From an uncultured Ruminococcus sp. (GTDB lineage: Bacteria > Bacillota > Clostridia > Oscillospirales > Ruminococcaceae): a stretch of 64,000 nt of DNA. Shown here in pieces: positions 42,617 to 50,287 of the stretch. The stretch covers positions 58,719 through 122,718 of the forward strand of contig CADALT010000004.1 in NCBI GenBank assembly GCA_902788785.1. Direction: 5' to 3'. Positions within the stretch are counted from its first letter, which is position 1, and every line of letters starts with the position of its first letter. The position numbers and the translations under genes are program-made. The notes under the pieces are model-generated. The model had not been told where the DNA came from and made no database searches. It saw only the letters and a list, made by a program, of their open reading frames with translations.

Positions 42617-43567
42617 TCAGAATCCCAGTCTTCTTATCTCCTCAACAAGATTTCTGCCGTAGGTCTCACAGCCAAGGCAGTTTGGGTGAAGGTCATCAAG
42701 GAAATACTCGCTCAGGTGAGGCACCATTTTGAAACCGTCAACTATCTTTACGTTCGGATAGCTTCCTGCTATCTTTTTTACCTCGCCGCAGAACTTTGTA
42801 AGAGTGGGCACACCCTCGAGGTTGTCGCCCCTCCAAAGGGGAGTTATGCAGAGTATCGGTATCTCGGTGCCGTAAATGGCGGTAAGTGTCTCATAGTATT
42901 CCTCGATATCAGTCATTGTCTCTGTGCCGTACTGATTTGTACCCAGTGCAACTATTATCTTGTCGGGCTCATATCCCTCCATGCGCATGAGGGACTTCTT
43001 GTCATAGATATAACCGCCTATGCCCTGATTTATTATGTCGTAGTTGAGCAGACGGTTTGCCACGCTTACATAGGTCATACCCGAACGCAGAGGACCGTAT
43101 CCCTGTGTGATGGAATCGCCCAGCCACAGCACCTTTTCATTCTTAACAGCAGGAATAACAGCCTTGTCAGTCTCAAATCTGCGCAGTAATACAGTTTCGT
43201 CAGCAGGCAGATATATAACCACAGAATTATTACCCTCGGGCAGGTCAAATTCCAGTCTGCCCTCTTCCTTGATGTCCTTGACGTAAACTATTTTGGTTAT
43301 CTGACCGTTTATCATGATCTCGAATGAGTCTTGTGAACCCTGCCAGATGATCTTATAGTCAAATGCAATTTTTGATGCCTCGGTTTCAAATTCCAGAGTC
43401 TTTGCGGTGGATGCTGTGCATCTTTCGTACCAGAAATCAAACGCCTCCTTGAAATATGCTATCTGATCCTTGCTGTACTGAAATGCCTGTAGATATCCGT
43501 CATTTGTTTCATCGAAGCTGTATGCCCCGAAGTATATTTTTTTCAGTTCTTCATTCGTGAGTATCAT
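42617..43567 (-). CDS. SGNH/GDSL hydrolase with N-terminal beta-domain
   Basis: 316 residues. Residues 1-125 look like a beta-sandwich domain and 126-316 an SGNH esterase: block I WLGDSITQGYG (about 149), block II INQGIGGYIYD, block III VALGTNQYGT (about 206) and the catalytic DDLHPN (about 293). No signal peptide, so it is cytoplasmic. Two-domain SGNH enzymes like this act on acetylated oligosaccharides; substrate not shown. AGGAGG ribosome binding site. Confidence 0.88.
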   Translation of the reverse strand: MILTNEELKKIYFGAYSFDETNDGYLQAFQYSKDQIAYFKEAFDFWYERCTASTAKTLEFETEASKIAFDYKIIWQGSQDSFEIMINGQITKIVYVKDIKEEGRLEFDLPEGNNSVVIYLPADETVLLRRFETDKAVIPAVKNEKVLWLGDSITQGYGPLRSGMTYVSVANRLLNYDIINQGIGGYIYDKKSLMRMEGYEPDKIIVALGTNQYGTETMTDIEEYYETLTAIYGTEIPILCITPLWRGDNLEGVPTLTKFCGEVKKIAGSYPNVKIVDGFKMVPHLSEYFLDDLHPNCLGCETYGRNLVEEIRRLGF

Positions 43568-43857
43568 TTTCTTTTCCTCCTGACTTTTTCACCCGTTACG
43601 GGATAGTGTTTATCCGTTTTTCAGGTGTGATCTTCCTTCGGCAAAGGTTTTGCGCTTTCAGAGCATGACCGCCCGTTTTCATACACATATCAGTATTATT
43701 ATACATCATGATATAAGGTGTGTCAAGCAAATGTGATATCCGCATTTACGGACGTTTGTGCACTTATCATATTGACCGTCCGACCGCCGATTGAACCTGC
43801 AAGAGTCTCAGGATCAACCGAACTTAGTAACATTATTCGTATCATAGCACGCTGGTT

Positions 43858-43959
43858 GTCTGAATAGTCAGAATAAATAACGATCATAAACCACTTACAA
43901 ATTATATTCGTTATCTTTAATCTTGACGGTTTATGTCTATTTATGATAAAATAGTATCG
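43858..43959 (+). promoter_or_regulatory. Shared promoter element, copy 1
   Basis: Core ATTCGTTATCTTTAA upstream of TTGACG (43923-43928), 18-base spacer and TAAAAT (43947-43952). A 23-base block containing the dyad TCTGA-atag-TCAGA (43859-43872) lies about 40 bases further upstream. The same arrangement recurs at 48,502-48,602 and its core, inverted, at 47,540-47,597. The rest of the 43,568-43,857 gap has no gene. Confidence 0.8.
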
Positions 43960-44002
43960 TGATATTTTAAACTATTGAAATAAATTATTGGTGGTGGTTA
44001 GA

Positions 44003-44539
44003 TTGAAAAAAGTTTTGTGTTTAAAAGTAGTTATTGCTATACTATTCAGCTTTATTATATTCCTGTGGATGATTGGACAAAACTATGAATTATGTAGTCA
44101 GAACATTACCATTCTTGCATTGTGCGGATATTTATTCTGTTTGATCCTGCTATTAAATTCTATAAAATTACTACTCTTGCATAAGAAAAAGGAATCTGTT
44201 TCAACCATTGTCGCATTATTTCTTTTGATCGGTGCTGCGTTATTAGTACATAAAGATCTCCATAATACCAAAGCAAGTTATGATGTTTTTTCAGCAAATG
44301 ATTATACAGTCGTGTTCAGAATAAAAGAATCCACTCTTTATTGCAGTGGCTCTGTTTATCGGAAACGAAATAGATTATTTATGAAAAAAATCGGAGGCAA
44401 TATGGGAATGCCTAATAACTATGATCCTATAGAGACAGGAAATTACGAGATCATTGAAAATGGATCATCTGTGATTTTAAAAATCAAATGCGATCCTAAA
44501 AATGATTATTACGAGGAAATACAAATATCCGCTTCCTGA
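44003..44539 (+). CDS. Hypothetical membrane protein (accessory region)
   Basis: 178 residues starting at TTG 44003 after GGTGGTGG; there is no ATG alternative near the N-terminus. Three membrane helices (about 5-25, 33-53 and 65-82) are followed by a soluble, probably extracytoplasmic, 95-residue domain (SYDVFSANDYTVVFRIKE ... YYEEIQIS). Not assigned to a family. It is the sole gene behind copy 1 of the shared promoter and has AT-rich codon use unlike the flanking core genome. Confidence 0.65.
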   Translation: MKKVLCLKVVIAILFSFIIFLWMIGQNYELCSQNITILALCGYLFCLILLLNSIKLLLLHKKKESVSTIVALFLLIGAALLVHKDLHNTKASYDVFSANDYTVVFRIKESTLYCSGSVYRKRNRLFMKKIGGNMGMPNNYDPIETGNYEIIENGSSVILKIKCDPKNDYYEEIQISAS

Positions 44540-44646
44540 TTCACTGAAGCAGCACACTGCTTTACACTAATTCACCGCATGGTGTTATACGTTGATAGAA
44601 ATTCTGTAAAAAGATCGAGACGACAAAATCTGCCGTATCGATTTTT

Positions 44647-44819
44647 TTATCTCCTCCTCAAAAACTCGATAACGCTCTCCTTGTATATCCTCCACCTGTT
44701 GCCGATCTTAAATCCTTCGATCTCGCCTGTGTGAAGAAAGTTCAGCATTGAATTTCTGCCAACTTTCAAAAGCTGTTGGCACTCTCTAAGGGGAATATAT
44801 CGGGTATTTTTTCAAACAT
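44647..44819 (-). pseudogene. Excisionase-type HTH gene, frameshifted
   Basis: Reads MFEK, then one missing A in an A6 run (about 44804-44809) breaks the frame. With it restored the sequence continues NTRYIPLRECQQLLKVGRNS and MLNFLHTGEIEGFKIGNRWR to FLRRR, a typical 55-residue excisionase/helix-turn-helix_17 protein. A GAAAGGAG site precedes the ATG. A second, 5'-truncated copy lies at 49,606. The shift could be a sequencing error, so the gene may be intact. Confidence 0.7.
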
Positions 44820-45005
44820 GAAAAGCGCTCCTTTCGTTAGAAAAATATAGTTTTTTCGGTCCTATTTGGTTTAATATAGTGTTCTTTGGTTTGCACGAAA
44901 CGTAAAGCCGAAAGTTTTGTCTATACATCATTTTCGTGTTCATATTTTAACCCGAAACATTTTAGGAGGAAATCAAATGAAAGCCAAAAAAGGGGGATAA
45001 TAGTA

Positions 45006-45455
45006 TTACTCTTTTGAAGGATATTTACCACGCAGTGGTTTGTATTTTATGCCAAAGTATTTTTCCAAAACATGGTCGCTTCTGTCAAAGGCAGTTCCCT
45101 CGAATGGCTTATCATAATAATCGACATTGAACGTGCCATCTTCATTTAAAACAAAAACAAAAGAATACCATATGTTTTTATCTCCATTTTGTTCTATGTA
45201 AGCATTATAATAATTTCTGGAAAAATTAATAAGTTTACGATTCCTTGTTGACTCATCATCATTATAATTCTCATATCTTATATGAAAGGAACTAAACGTA
45301 CAAACTACTCCGGTTTCTTTTTCGGTATAGCCAAACCAAAATGTATTATAGCCTTTTAAACATTCGGCATAAAAGACAAATTTTGTCCATGGCACAGGTA
45401 CCATGTTTGTAAAGAATTCTTTCATCTCGTTATGTATTTCATTTATTTTATCCAC
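45006..45455 (-). CDS. YezG/DUF600-family immunity protein
   Basis: 149 residues starting at GTG after AGGAGG. The pattern NEMKEFFTNMVPVPWTKFVFYAECLKG at the N-terminus, WYSFVFVLNEDGTFNVDYY in the middle and VLEKYFGIKY at the end matches DUF600/YezG antitoxins, which neutralise LXG-type or related polymorphic nuclease toxins. No cognate toxin gene is adjacent, so it is an orphan immunity gene, consistent with an immunity-gene cluster in this AT-rich region. Confidence 0.75.
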   Translation of the reverse strand: MDKINEIHNEMKEFFTNMVPVPWTKFVFYAECLKGYNTFWFGYTEKETGVVCTFSSFHIRYENYNDDESTRNRKLINFSRNYYNAYIEQNGDKNIWYSFVFVLNEDGTFNVDYYDKPFEGTAFDRSDHVLEKYFGIKYKPLRGKYPSKE

Positions 45456-45632
45456 TGTTTGCCTCCTGCTTTTATTGCTCTATATTTGGTTTTATTTTAC
45501 CACACTCACGCCCTGTTGTCAAACAAATCCGCCAGCGTAACCTTCAAATGCTTACTGTGGTCATGTAAAGACTGGCTATCAAACCGAAAACGTTCAGGTA
45601 GATATTGATATGGCGATAGAAAAAATAAAAAT
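45456..45632 (-). other. Gap with possible gene-end remnant
   Basis: On the minus strand 45,509-45,590 can be read as DSQSLHDHSKHLKVTLADLFDNRA followed by a stop. It looks like the C-terminus of a lost protein, but no start or family is identifiable. Confidence 0.25.
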
Positions 45633-45652
45633 AGAGCCTCCGAAGAGGCTCT
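45620..45652 (-). terminator. Terminator of the LRR gene pair
   Basis: Minus-strand AGAGCCTC-ttcg-GAGGCTCT followed by ATTTTTATTTTTTC. Confidence 0.88.
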
Positions 45653-45681
45653 GAAAGCATAATCTTAGTACGATAGAATCA

Positions 45682-46629
45682 TCAATAATTTCTATTGTTT
45701 TTGACTTCTATGTCTATACCGGCTTCCGATATTTTGTCCTTTATGTTTTCGCTGATATCGCAGTCGATAAAGGTCATTTTCTTAAGATTAGTAGGGAGTA
45801 GTGAAATATCTATATTATCACCTATTGTAAAACCGTAGGCTACAAATTCTTCCAATGACTCTAATTCATCGAAATAATTATCCGGAAGATCGACTCTATC
45901 ATCGCTATAATCCGGGAAATAACTGTTACTATATATTATCAGTTTTTGCACCGAGGACAGATGGGTTGTGATTTTGAGATCTTCATCATTATATACCGCA
46001 CATTCCAACACTTTAAGTCCTGATATCTCAGCTATAGGTGACAGATCAAAGTCAGGAAAATATGCTTCAAGATACAACTCCTCTAAATTGTCCATTTTAG
46101 TAAATGGATACAGATCATATAATTTTTCATCAGTGCCATAAATAAGTATTCTTTTAATGTTATTGCATTTGCTGATATCACTGATATTACCATCGGTGAT
46201 ATGACACGAATAGAATGAAAGGGATTCTAAATCGGGCATTCTATCTGATATTTCCTTGGTACCGATCTCGATGAAGTTGCTATTGAAGATCACCAGTTCT
46301 TTCAGAGAGTTGATTTTAGGAAATTTTGAAATATCAAGAGGATGATCTTCATCTACACTTAAATCCAGCTCTTCAAGCTCATTAAGTTCTTCAAGAAAAC
46401 CATATTTGTCGATTGAAGCTACTTCAAGTTTTTTCAGCTTTTTCATTCTATTAAGACCAAATGAAGAATATATCATTGCCGTTTCGCCGTCATCATCTAA
46501 CAATTCTCTACAATCTGTAGAATACAGTTCCCAGCCTGATGAGGTCTTTAACAGCGTTTTATCTTTGAAAAACCACACACCCGTACACACAATAACAGCT
46601 ATAATACAAAATATAATTATTTTTTTCAT
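45682..46629 (-). CDS. Membrane-anchored leucine-rich-repeat protein
   Basis: 315 residues: one N-terminal membrane anchor (about 3-20), then LRR units of about 21-24 residues (MKKLKKLEVASI, LNELEELDLSVD, INSLKELVIFNS, MPDLESLSFYSC, MDNLEELYLEAY, ISGLKVLECAVY). It is a clear paralogue of the next gene upstream (same anchor, LRR layout and a closing EAGIDIEV / DKGITVTI strand). Probably on the outer face of the membrane. Function unknown; a binding or immunity role is inference. Downstream member of a two-gene operon. Confidence 0.8.
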   Translation of the reverse strand: MKKIIIFCIIAVIVCTGVWFFKDKTLLKTSSGWELYSTDCRELLDDDGETAMIYSSFGLNRMKKLKKLEVASIDKYGFLEELNELEELDLSVDEDHPLDISKFPKINSLKELVIFNSNFIEIGTKEISDRMPDLESLSFYSCHITDGNISDISKCNNIKRILIYGTDEKLYDLYPFTKMDNLEELYLEAYFPDFDLSPIAEISGLKVLECAVYNDEDLKITTHLSSVQKLIIYSNSYFPDYSDDRVDLPDNYFDELESLEEFVAYGFTIGDNIDISLLPTNLKKMTFIDCDISENIKDKISEAGIDIEVKNNRNY

Positions 46630-46656
46630 ACATATAAACCCTTTATGTTTTTTGGT

Positions 46657-47460
46657 CTAATCCGAAATAGTAACAGTGATCCCTTTATCTTTGAATTTCT
46701 GCATCATATCTTCTGACATCATAGAATCGCTGACAGAAACCTCTTTAAGATTCGGAAGACTCAATAATCCTTCAAAGTCAATAAAATCTGTATATGCTAT
46801 ATTTATCTTCTCTAAATTATTAAGCCCATCAATTGAAAGGGAGCTAAGATTTTTGTTTCCATGCAGACTTATTTCAACCAAATTAGTACAGCAAGAAATA
46901 TATTGATAATCAATATTTTCATTTGTGATTATTGATAGCTTTTTGAGCTGATCTGCATCTTTTAGTGCAGATATGTCATTCAGATTTGTTGACCATATAG
47001 TTAGATCTTCGAGATCATGCGGTTCTGCCATTCCGTTTAAGGTTTTTAAATCATTGCTTACCACCCTTAGAGTTTTCAGTTTGCGATTGTTATATAAGCA
47101 ATTCAAATCGGAAAAACTTGCTCGTTCAATAGATAAAGTATTCAGATTTTCGCAGTTCGATATCGGCTTATAATCGGTGACATTGGGAGTTTCAAGATAT
47201 AAAATTTTCAAATCACTTAAATCACTTAAAAATTCATTATCTGATACATCGTCTCTGAAAAATCCCAATCCTTGTAATTTTGAAAGACGTTTGAGCTTAT
47301 GAAAATCATCGATAGGCATAAAATCATCAATAATTATTTCAGTTGAATTGTTGCTGTACACTTCTCTACATAGAATAGTGTGAGTATCAAAAAATATATA
47401 ACCGACAATTGTTGCTGAAATAGCTATCGAAATTATTAAGACTAAGATTACTTTTCTCAT
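46657..47460 (-). CDS. Membrane-anchored leucine-rich-repeat protein (paralogue)
   Basis: 267 residues with an N-terminal anchor (about 4-25) and LRR units (LSKLQGLGFFRD, LSDLKILYLETP, CENLNTLSIERA, NRKLKTLRVVSN, PHDLEDLTIWST, ADQLKKLSIITN, LNNLEKINIAYT, LPNLKEVSVSDS). It is transcribed from inverted copy 2 of the shared promoter and followed after 27 bases by its paralogue. AT-rich codon use marks it as accessory. Function unknown. Confidence 0.8.
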   Translation of the reverse strand: MRKVILVLIISIAISATIVGYIFFDTHTILCREVYSNNSTEIIIDDFMPIDDFHKLKRLSKLQGLGFFRDDVSDNEFLSDLSDLKILYLETPNVTDYKPISNCENLNTLSIERASFSDLNCLYNNRKLKTLRVVSNDLKTLNGMAEPHDLEDLTIWSTNLNDISALKDADQLKKLSIITNENIDYQYISCCTNLVEISLHGNKNLSSLSIDGLNNLEKINIAYTDFIDFEGLLSLPNLKEVSVSDSMMSEDMMQKFKDKGITVTISD

Positions 47461-47539
47461 AATTGATCACCTTGATTTTTATGGTCTTGGGGTAATATTG
47501 ATATATCAATCCGTTCGATCATCTTTTGATAAATAGCAC

Positions 47540-47597
47540 AATACTATTTTATCACGAATAGATAAATCACGTCAAGATTAAAGATAACGATATGCTT
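47540..47597 (-). promoter_or_regulatory. Shared promoter element, copy 2
   Basis: On the minus strand ATCGTTATCTTTAA precedes TTGACG (47570-47575), an 18-base spacer and TAAAAT (47546-47551), matching copies 1 and 3 in every element of the core. It lacks the upstream TCTGA-TCAGA dyad block. Confidence 0.8.
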
Positions 47598-47668
47598 TGG
47601 TAATATTTCTCAGTTGTTATTTAATATGACTAGCCTGATCCTTATGTTTTTTATAGGCGAAAAATGAA

Positions 47669-47716
47669 CAAGACCCTACCGGAATAATTCTGATTTCCGG
47701 AGGGTCTTGTTTTTTT
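47669..47716 (+). terminator. Orphan plus-strand terminator
   Basis: AAGACCCT-CCGGAA / TTCCGG-AGGGTCTT followed by GTTTTTTT. No intact plus-strand gene lies upstream, so it probably survives from a deleted gene. Confidence 0.75.
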
Positions 47717-47929
47717 ATAATGTAACAATTATGAATGCGCATACACAATTCATTCATGCTAGCTTAAAATATAGCGGTTTAGCGTGATGTTTTGCGCGAT
47801 TTTGTGTGACAATAGTGATTTTTACTGTGACTTATTATGAAATATAAGCTGAAATATTAACAAACAGCAAACAAAAAATGCCGCCCATTTTCTGCACGAG
47901 AATGCCAAAAAAGCCCGAAATTTCGGGCA

Positions 47930-47976
47930 AAATAAGAAAATTCCCAGATCTCTAAGACTTTAGAAATCTGGGAATT
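47930..47976 (-). terminator. Terminator beside the truncated tRNA end
   Basis: Minus-strand AATTCCCAGAT / ATCTGGGAATT followed by TTCTTATTTT. It is probably the original terminator of the tRNA-Ser gene, displaced when the element inserted. A perfect palindrome GCCCGAAATTTCGGGC (47913-47928) follows it. Confidence 0.7.
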
Positions 47977-47986
47977 ACTGTAAAAA

Positions 47987-48011
47987 TGGCGGAGAAGGAG
48001 GGATTCGAACC
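47987..48011 (+). repeat. Left attachment site: 25-bp copy of the tRNA-Ser 3' end
   Basis: Identical over 25 bases to 57,631-57,655, the CCA end, acceptor and T-arm part of tRNA-Ser(GGA), in direct orientation. The match stops in the T arm and the rest of the tRNA is absent. This is the duplication left by tyrosine-recombinase integration into a tRNA 3' end. Confidence 0.82.
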
Positions 48012-48500
48012 ATAGGAGGTCTCGCAAAAGTGCGTAGATGCGTGCTTTTAAACACGTTTTTGTGATTGCTTTGTGACCGAAAAATTGGACGCAACAGACA
48101 AAACTGCAACCCTCGTTCAGAGAGTTGCAGTTACTTTTTTTGTACAGTTGAGCCTTAATTATCGGTGATTTTCATATCGTAAATTTTCATAAAAATAAGA
48201 TTCAAAAGGGGAGTGAATTAAGCAGAAAAATCATTTAATATTTTTACTTATCATTTTTTCATTAGTTGATCTGCGAGATAAATGTACTTGCTGCAGCTGT
48301 AAGTGGTTTTGAAAAAAAATCCTCTCTCGGAAGCAATATTAACATCGCAAGCCACTGCTGTTTTTATCCCGTCAGATGCTCCGGTTCTTAAAGATTCAAC
48401 TATTTTTAGAATTAAGAATAGCAATCCCTTCACCCTCTGAATATGCTTTAGAAAAAGCATCAAATGTTGTTTTCAAAGTAACCTATCTCCGCACAATATC
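48012..48500. other. Gene debris inside the left end of the element
   Basis: Contains a plus-strand terminator (AACTGCAAC / GTTGCAGTT then TTTTTTT, 48101-48143). A minus-strand open frame at 48251-48463 has no ribosome binding site and its first part is antisense to a 46-base repeated segment. No intact gene. Confidence 0.5.
48435..48480 (+). repeat. 46-bp direct repeat, left copy
   Basis: Matches 49793-49838 at 44 of 46 positions. On the plus strand both read as ..EYALE..SNVVFKV, so they are pieces of one lost coding sequence. The two copies flank the promoter, toxin-like, membrane-protein and excisionase-fragment module. Confidence 0.75.
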
Positions 48501-48501
48501 C

Positions 48502-48602
48502 GTCTGAATAGTCAGAATAAATAATAATCGTAATTCGTAGATAAAGTATATTCGTTATCTTTAACCTTGACGGCTTATGTCTATTTATGATAAAATAATA
48601 TC
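48502..48602 (+). promoter_or_regulatory. Shared promoter element, copy 3
   Basis: Same layout as copy 1: dyad block GTCTGAATAGTCAG (48502 on), ATTCGTTATCTTTAA, TTGACG (48567-48572), 18-base spacer, TAAAAT (48591-48596). Confidence 0.8.
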
Positions 48603-48644
48603 ATACTATTTATTAAAATAGTATAATTAAAATAAGGATAAAAT

Positions 48645-49124
48645 GTGATGTTAAGAAAACACACAACAAAGCTGAAACGTACTGTTTCCGGAATTTTAGC
48701 TTTGACAATGACAGCAAGTGTTATGCCGTCGATCAATGTCTTCGCCGATGTTCAGGCAGGTTCTTCTATGACCTATGTCGGCGATGGATACAGCATCAGA
48801 TATGATGTGACCTCGGTATGGGATGGTAAATACGAAGCTGTCTATAATTTCAGAGGAGAACTATTAAATGAAGTAAATGATCCAGTAAACATGGGCACAT
48901 ATAATTATGCGAATCCAAGTGATAAATATTATCATGGAAAACTTGATGTTGCACCATATTCAGATGAATTTATATATGGTGTACTATATGAACCAAAAGG
49001 CTGGTGCAATATCCCGGGAGTAAAAATTGATTTTAAAGCAAGATCTAAAAATTTAAGCAATTACGAACATAGTACTGAAGCTAAAGAATACAGAAATAGA
49101 ATTGAGGAGATATTATATGGATAG
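48645..49124 (+). CDS. Secreted protein with polymorphic-toxin-like C-terminus (chimeric)
   Basis: 159 residues. A signal peptide (about 1-35, ending NVFA) and a short domain with YSIRYDVTSVWDGKYEAVYNF are joined to a C-terminal part containing NDPVNMGTYNYANPSD and FIYGVLYEPKGW, a pattern seen just before or within the toxin tips of Rhs-type polymorphic toxins. The protein is very short for such a toxin, so the join looks like a deletion fusion. Its stop overlaps the start of a small membrane protein that may be its immunity partner. Toxicity is inference. Confidence 0.55.
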   Translation: MMLRKHTTKLKRTVSGILALTMTASVMPSINVFADVQAGSSMTYVGDGYSIRYDVTSVWDGKYEAVYNFRGELLNEVNDPVNMGTYNYANPSDKYYHGKLDVAPYSDEFIYGVLYEPKGWCNIPGVKIDFKARSKNLSNYEHSTEAKEYRNRIEEILYG

Positions 49125-49488
49125 AAAAAAATGTCTAAAAATAATAAATATTTTTATTATAATACTATTATTGGTTAGCATATTATGTTGTTCTACTCAC
49201 TGGATTATGATTAACGGATGGAATAATTATCCTGACAAAACGATTTTGGAAAAGCTTGTTTCTTCAAATGATTTTCTTAGTATGGTGGCTTTATCTTTCT
49301 TAAAGCCGAATTTGCCAATTATATGCTTCATATTTGGATTCTTTGCTTCGATTTATTCTATCATCATGACGAGCATCAATAAGAAAAAGGAACCTAAAAA
49401 AATAAATATCACATTGATCATTGCATCTTTAGTCAGTCTGATCATTCATGGAGCGACTATCTTTGAAATTATATTTTTTTCCGAATGA
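49117..49488 (+). CDS. Small membrane protein, candidate immunity protein
   Basis: 123 residues with three membrane helices (about 8-28, 57-82 and 97-115). The ATG at 49117 lies inside the last codons of the preceding gene and follows GAGGAG, so the two are translationally coupled. Coupling to a toxin-like gene and the membrane topology suggest an immunity role, but no family is recognised. Confidence 0.6.
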   Translation: MDRKKCLKIINIFIIILLLVSILCCSTHWIMINGWNNYPDKTILEKLVSSNDFLSMVALSFLKPNLPIICFIFGFFASIYSIIMTSINKKKEPKKINITLIIASLVSLIIHGATIFEIIFFSE

Positions 49489-49605
49489 TAATTAGATTTA
49501 AAATGTTACCGACTTACTAGTTACCAAGACATATGATGTAATACCTGTAGCAACATCCAGTAACGATGGAACAATTGATGTCAACACACACCCTATTGGG
49601 CTGCC

Positions 49606-49780
49606 CTACGGCAGCCCTTTTCTTTTTCCGAACTGTTCATGATCATAGCCCCTCTCATACCTCCTCCTCAAAAACTCGATTACGCTCACTTTATATATCC
49701 TCCATCTGTTTCCGATTTTGAACCCTTCAAGCTCGCCGGAATGGAGAAAGTTCAGCATCGAATTTCTGCCACTTTTTAAA
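49606..49780 (-). pseudogene. Excisionase fragment, 5'-truncated
   Basis: On the minus strand LKSGRNSMLNFLHSGELEGF then KIGNRWRIYKVSVIEFLRRR closely match the excisionase remnant at 44,647, but homology starts in the recognition-helix region; upstream the frame enters antisense of the 46-bp repeat. The N-terminal 17 residues are lost. Confidence 0.7.
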
Positions 49781-49792
49781 GCGCCATACACT

Positions 49793-49838
49793 CTCTGAAT
49801 ATGCTTTAGAAACAGTATCAAATGTTGTTTTCAAAGTA
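49793..49838 (+). repeat. 46-bp direct repeat, right copy
   Basis: Right copy of the repeat at 48435-48480. Beyond it the plus-strand reading continues DPVAFSITVYIRLE before running out. Confidence 0.75.
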
Positions 49839-49953
49839 GATCCGGTAGCTTTTTCAATTACCGTATATATCCGACTTGAATCGAACATTACCCTTCACAA
49901 AGAAAAACGGGGTCTTTACAAGAAAACTGTTGCGAACGGATAGTATTTTTGAT

Positions 49954-50112
49954 ATGATTGGCACATACCGTACAAATGGTTTTGCAGAGATTTCTGCAAT
50001 TGATTTGGAAGAAATTGATGGTGGCGTTTGGTGGGAAACCGCTCTTGCTATGTGGAGTGTCTATGAAATAGGATACGCTATAGGTAAGGGAATTGCACAT
50101 ATTACAAGCTAA
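49954..50112 (+). CDS. Class IIb-type bacteriocin peptide A precursor
   Basis: 52 residues. The leader MIGTYRTNGFAEISAIDLEEIDGG ends in a double glycine with the canonical spacing I(-12) S(-11) D(-8) L(-7) I(-4) GG. The predicted mature peptide has 28 residues (VWWETALAMWSVYEIG... to HITS), is hydrophobic and Trp-rich, and carries a GYAIG (GxxxG) motif. The leader should be cut by a C39 peptidase transporter, whose remnant lies downstream. The start is uncertain because the ribosome binding site is weak; a longer frame runs upstream without an ATG. Confidence 0.65.
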   Translation: MIGTYRTNGFAEISAIDLEEIDGGVWWETALAMWSVYEIGYAIGKGIAHITS

Positions 50113-50131
50113 TAATCTGGAGGAAAAGAAA

Positions 50132-50287
50132 ATGGAAAATTATAAAGATTTGGGTTTTGTAGAAATGACTGATACGGAAATGTATGATACTGATGGCGGG
50201 TTTCCGTGGGTTGTAGTAGCAGGCTGTGTCGTTATTGCAGGTATTGGCATTTACAACGGTTACAAAGATACAAAGGATCAGAAATAA
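50132..50287 (+). CDS. Class IIb-type bacteriocin peptide B precursor
   Basis: 51 residues with a GGAGGA ribosome binding site. The leader ends MTDTEMYDTDGG, matching the double-glycine pattern (M-12, E-8, M-7). The predicted mature peptide also has 28 residues (FPWVVVAGCVVIAGIG... to DQK) with a hydrophobic helix, GIYNG (GxxxG) and a charged C-terminal tail. Two adjacent GG peptides of equal length, each with GxxxG, are the hallmark of two-peptide bacteriocins that pair in the target membrane. It lies 19 bases after peptide A. Confidence 0.7.
   Translation: MENYKDLGFVEMTDTEMYDTDGGFPWVVVAGCVVIAGIGIYNGYKDTKDQK

Noticed and set aside
48251-48463. A 70-codon minus-strand frame within the left end of the element.
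   Set aside because: The first part is antisense to the 46-bp repeated coding remnant and there is no ribosome binding site; treated as debris.
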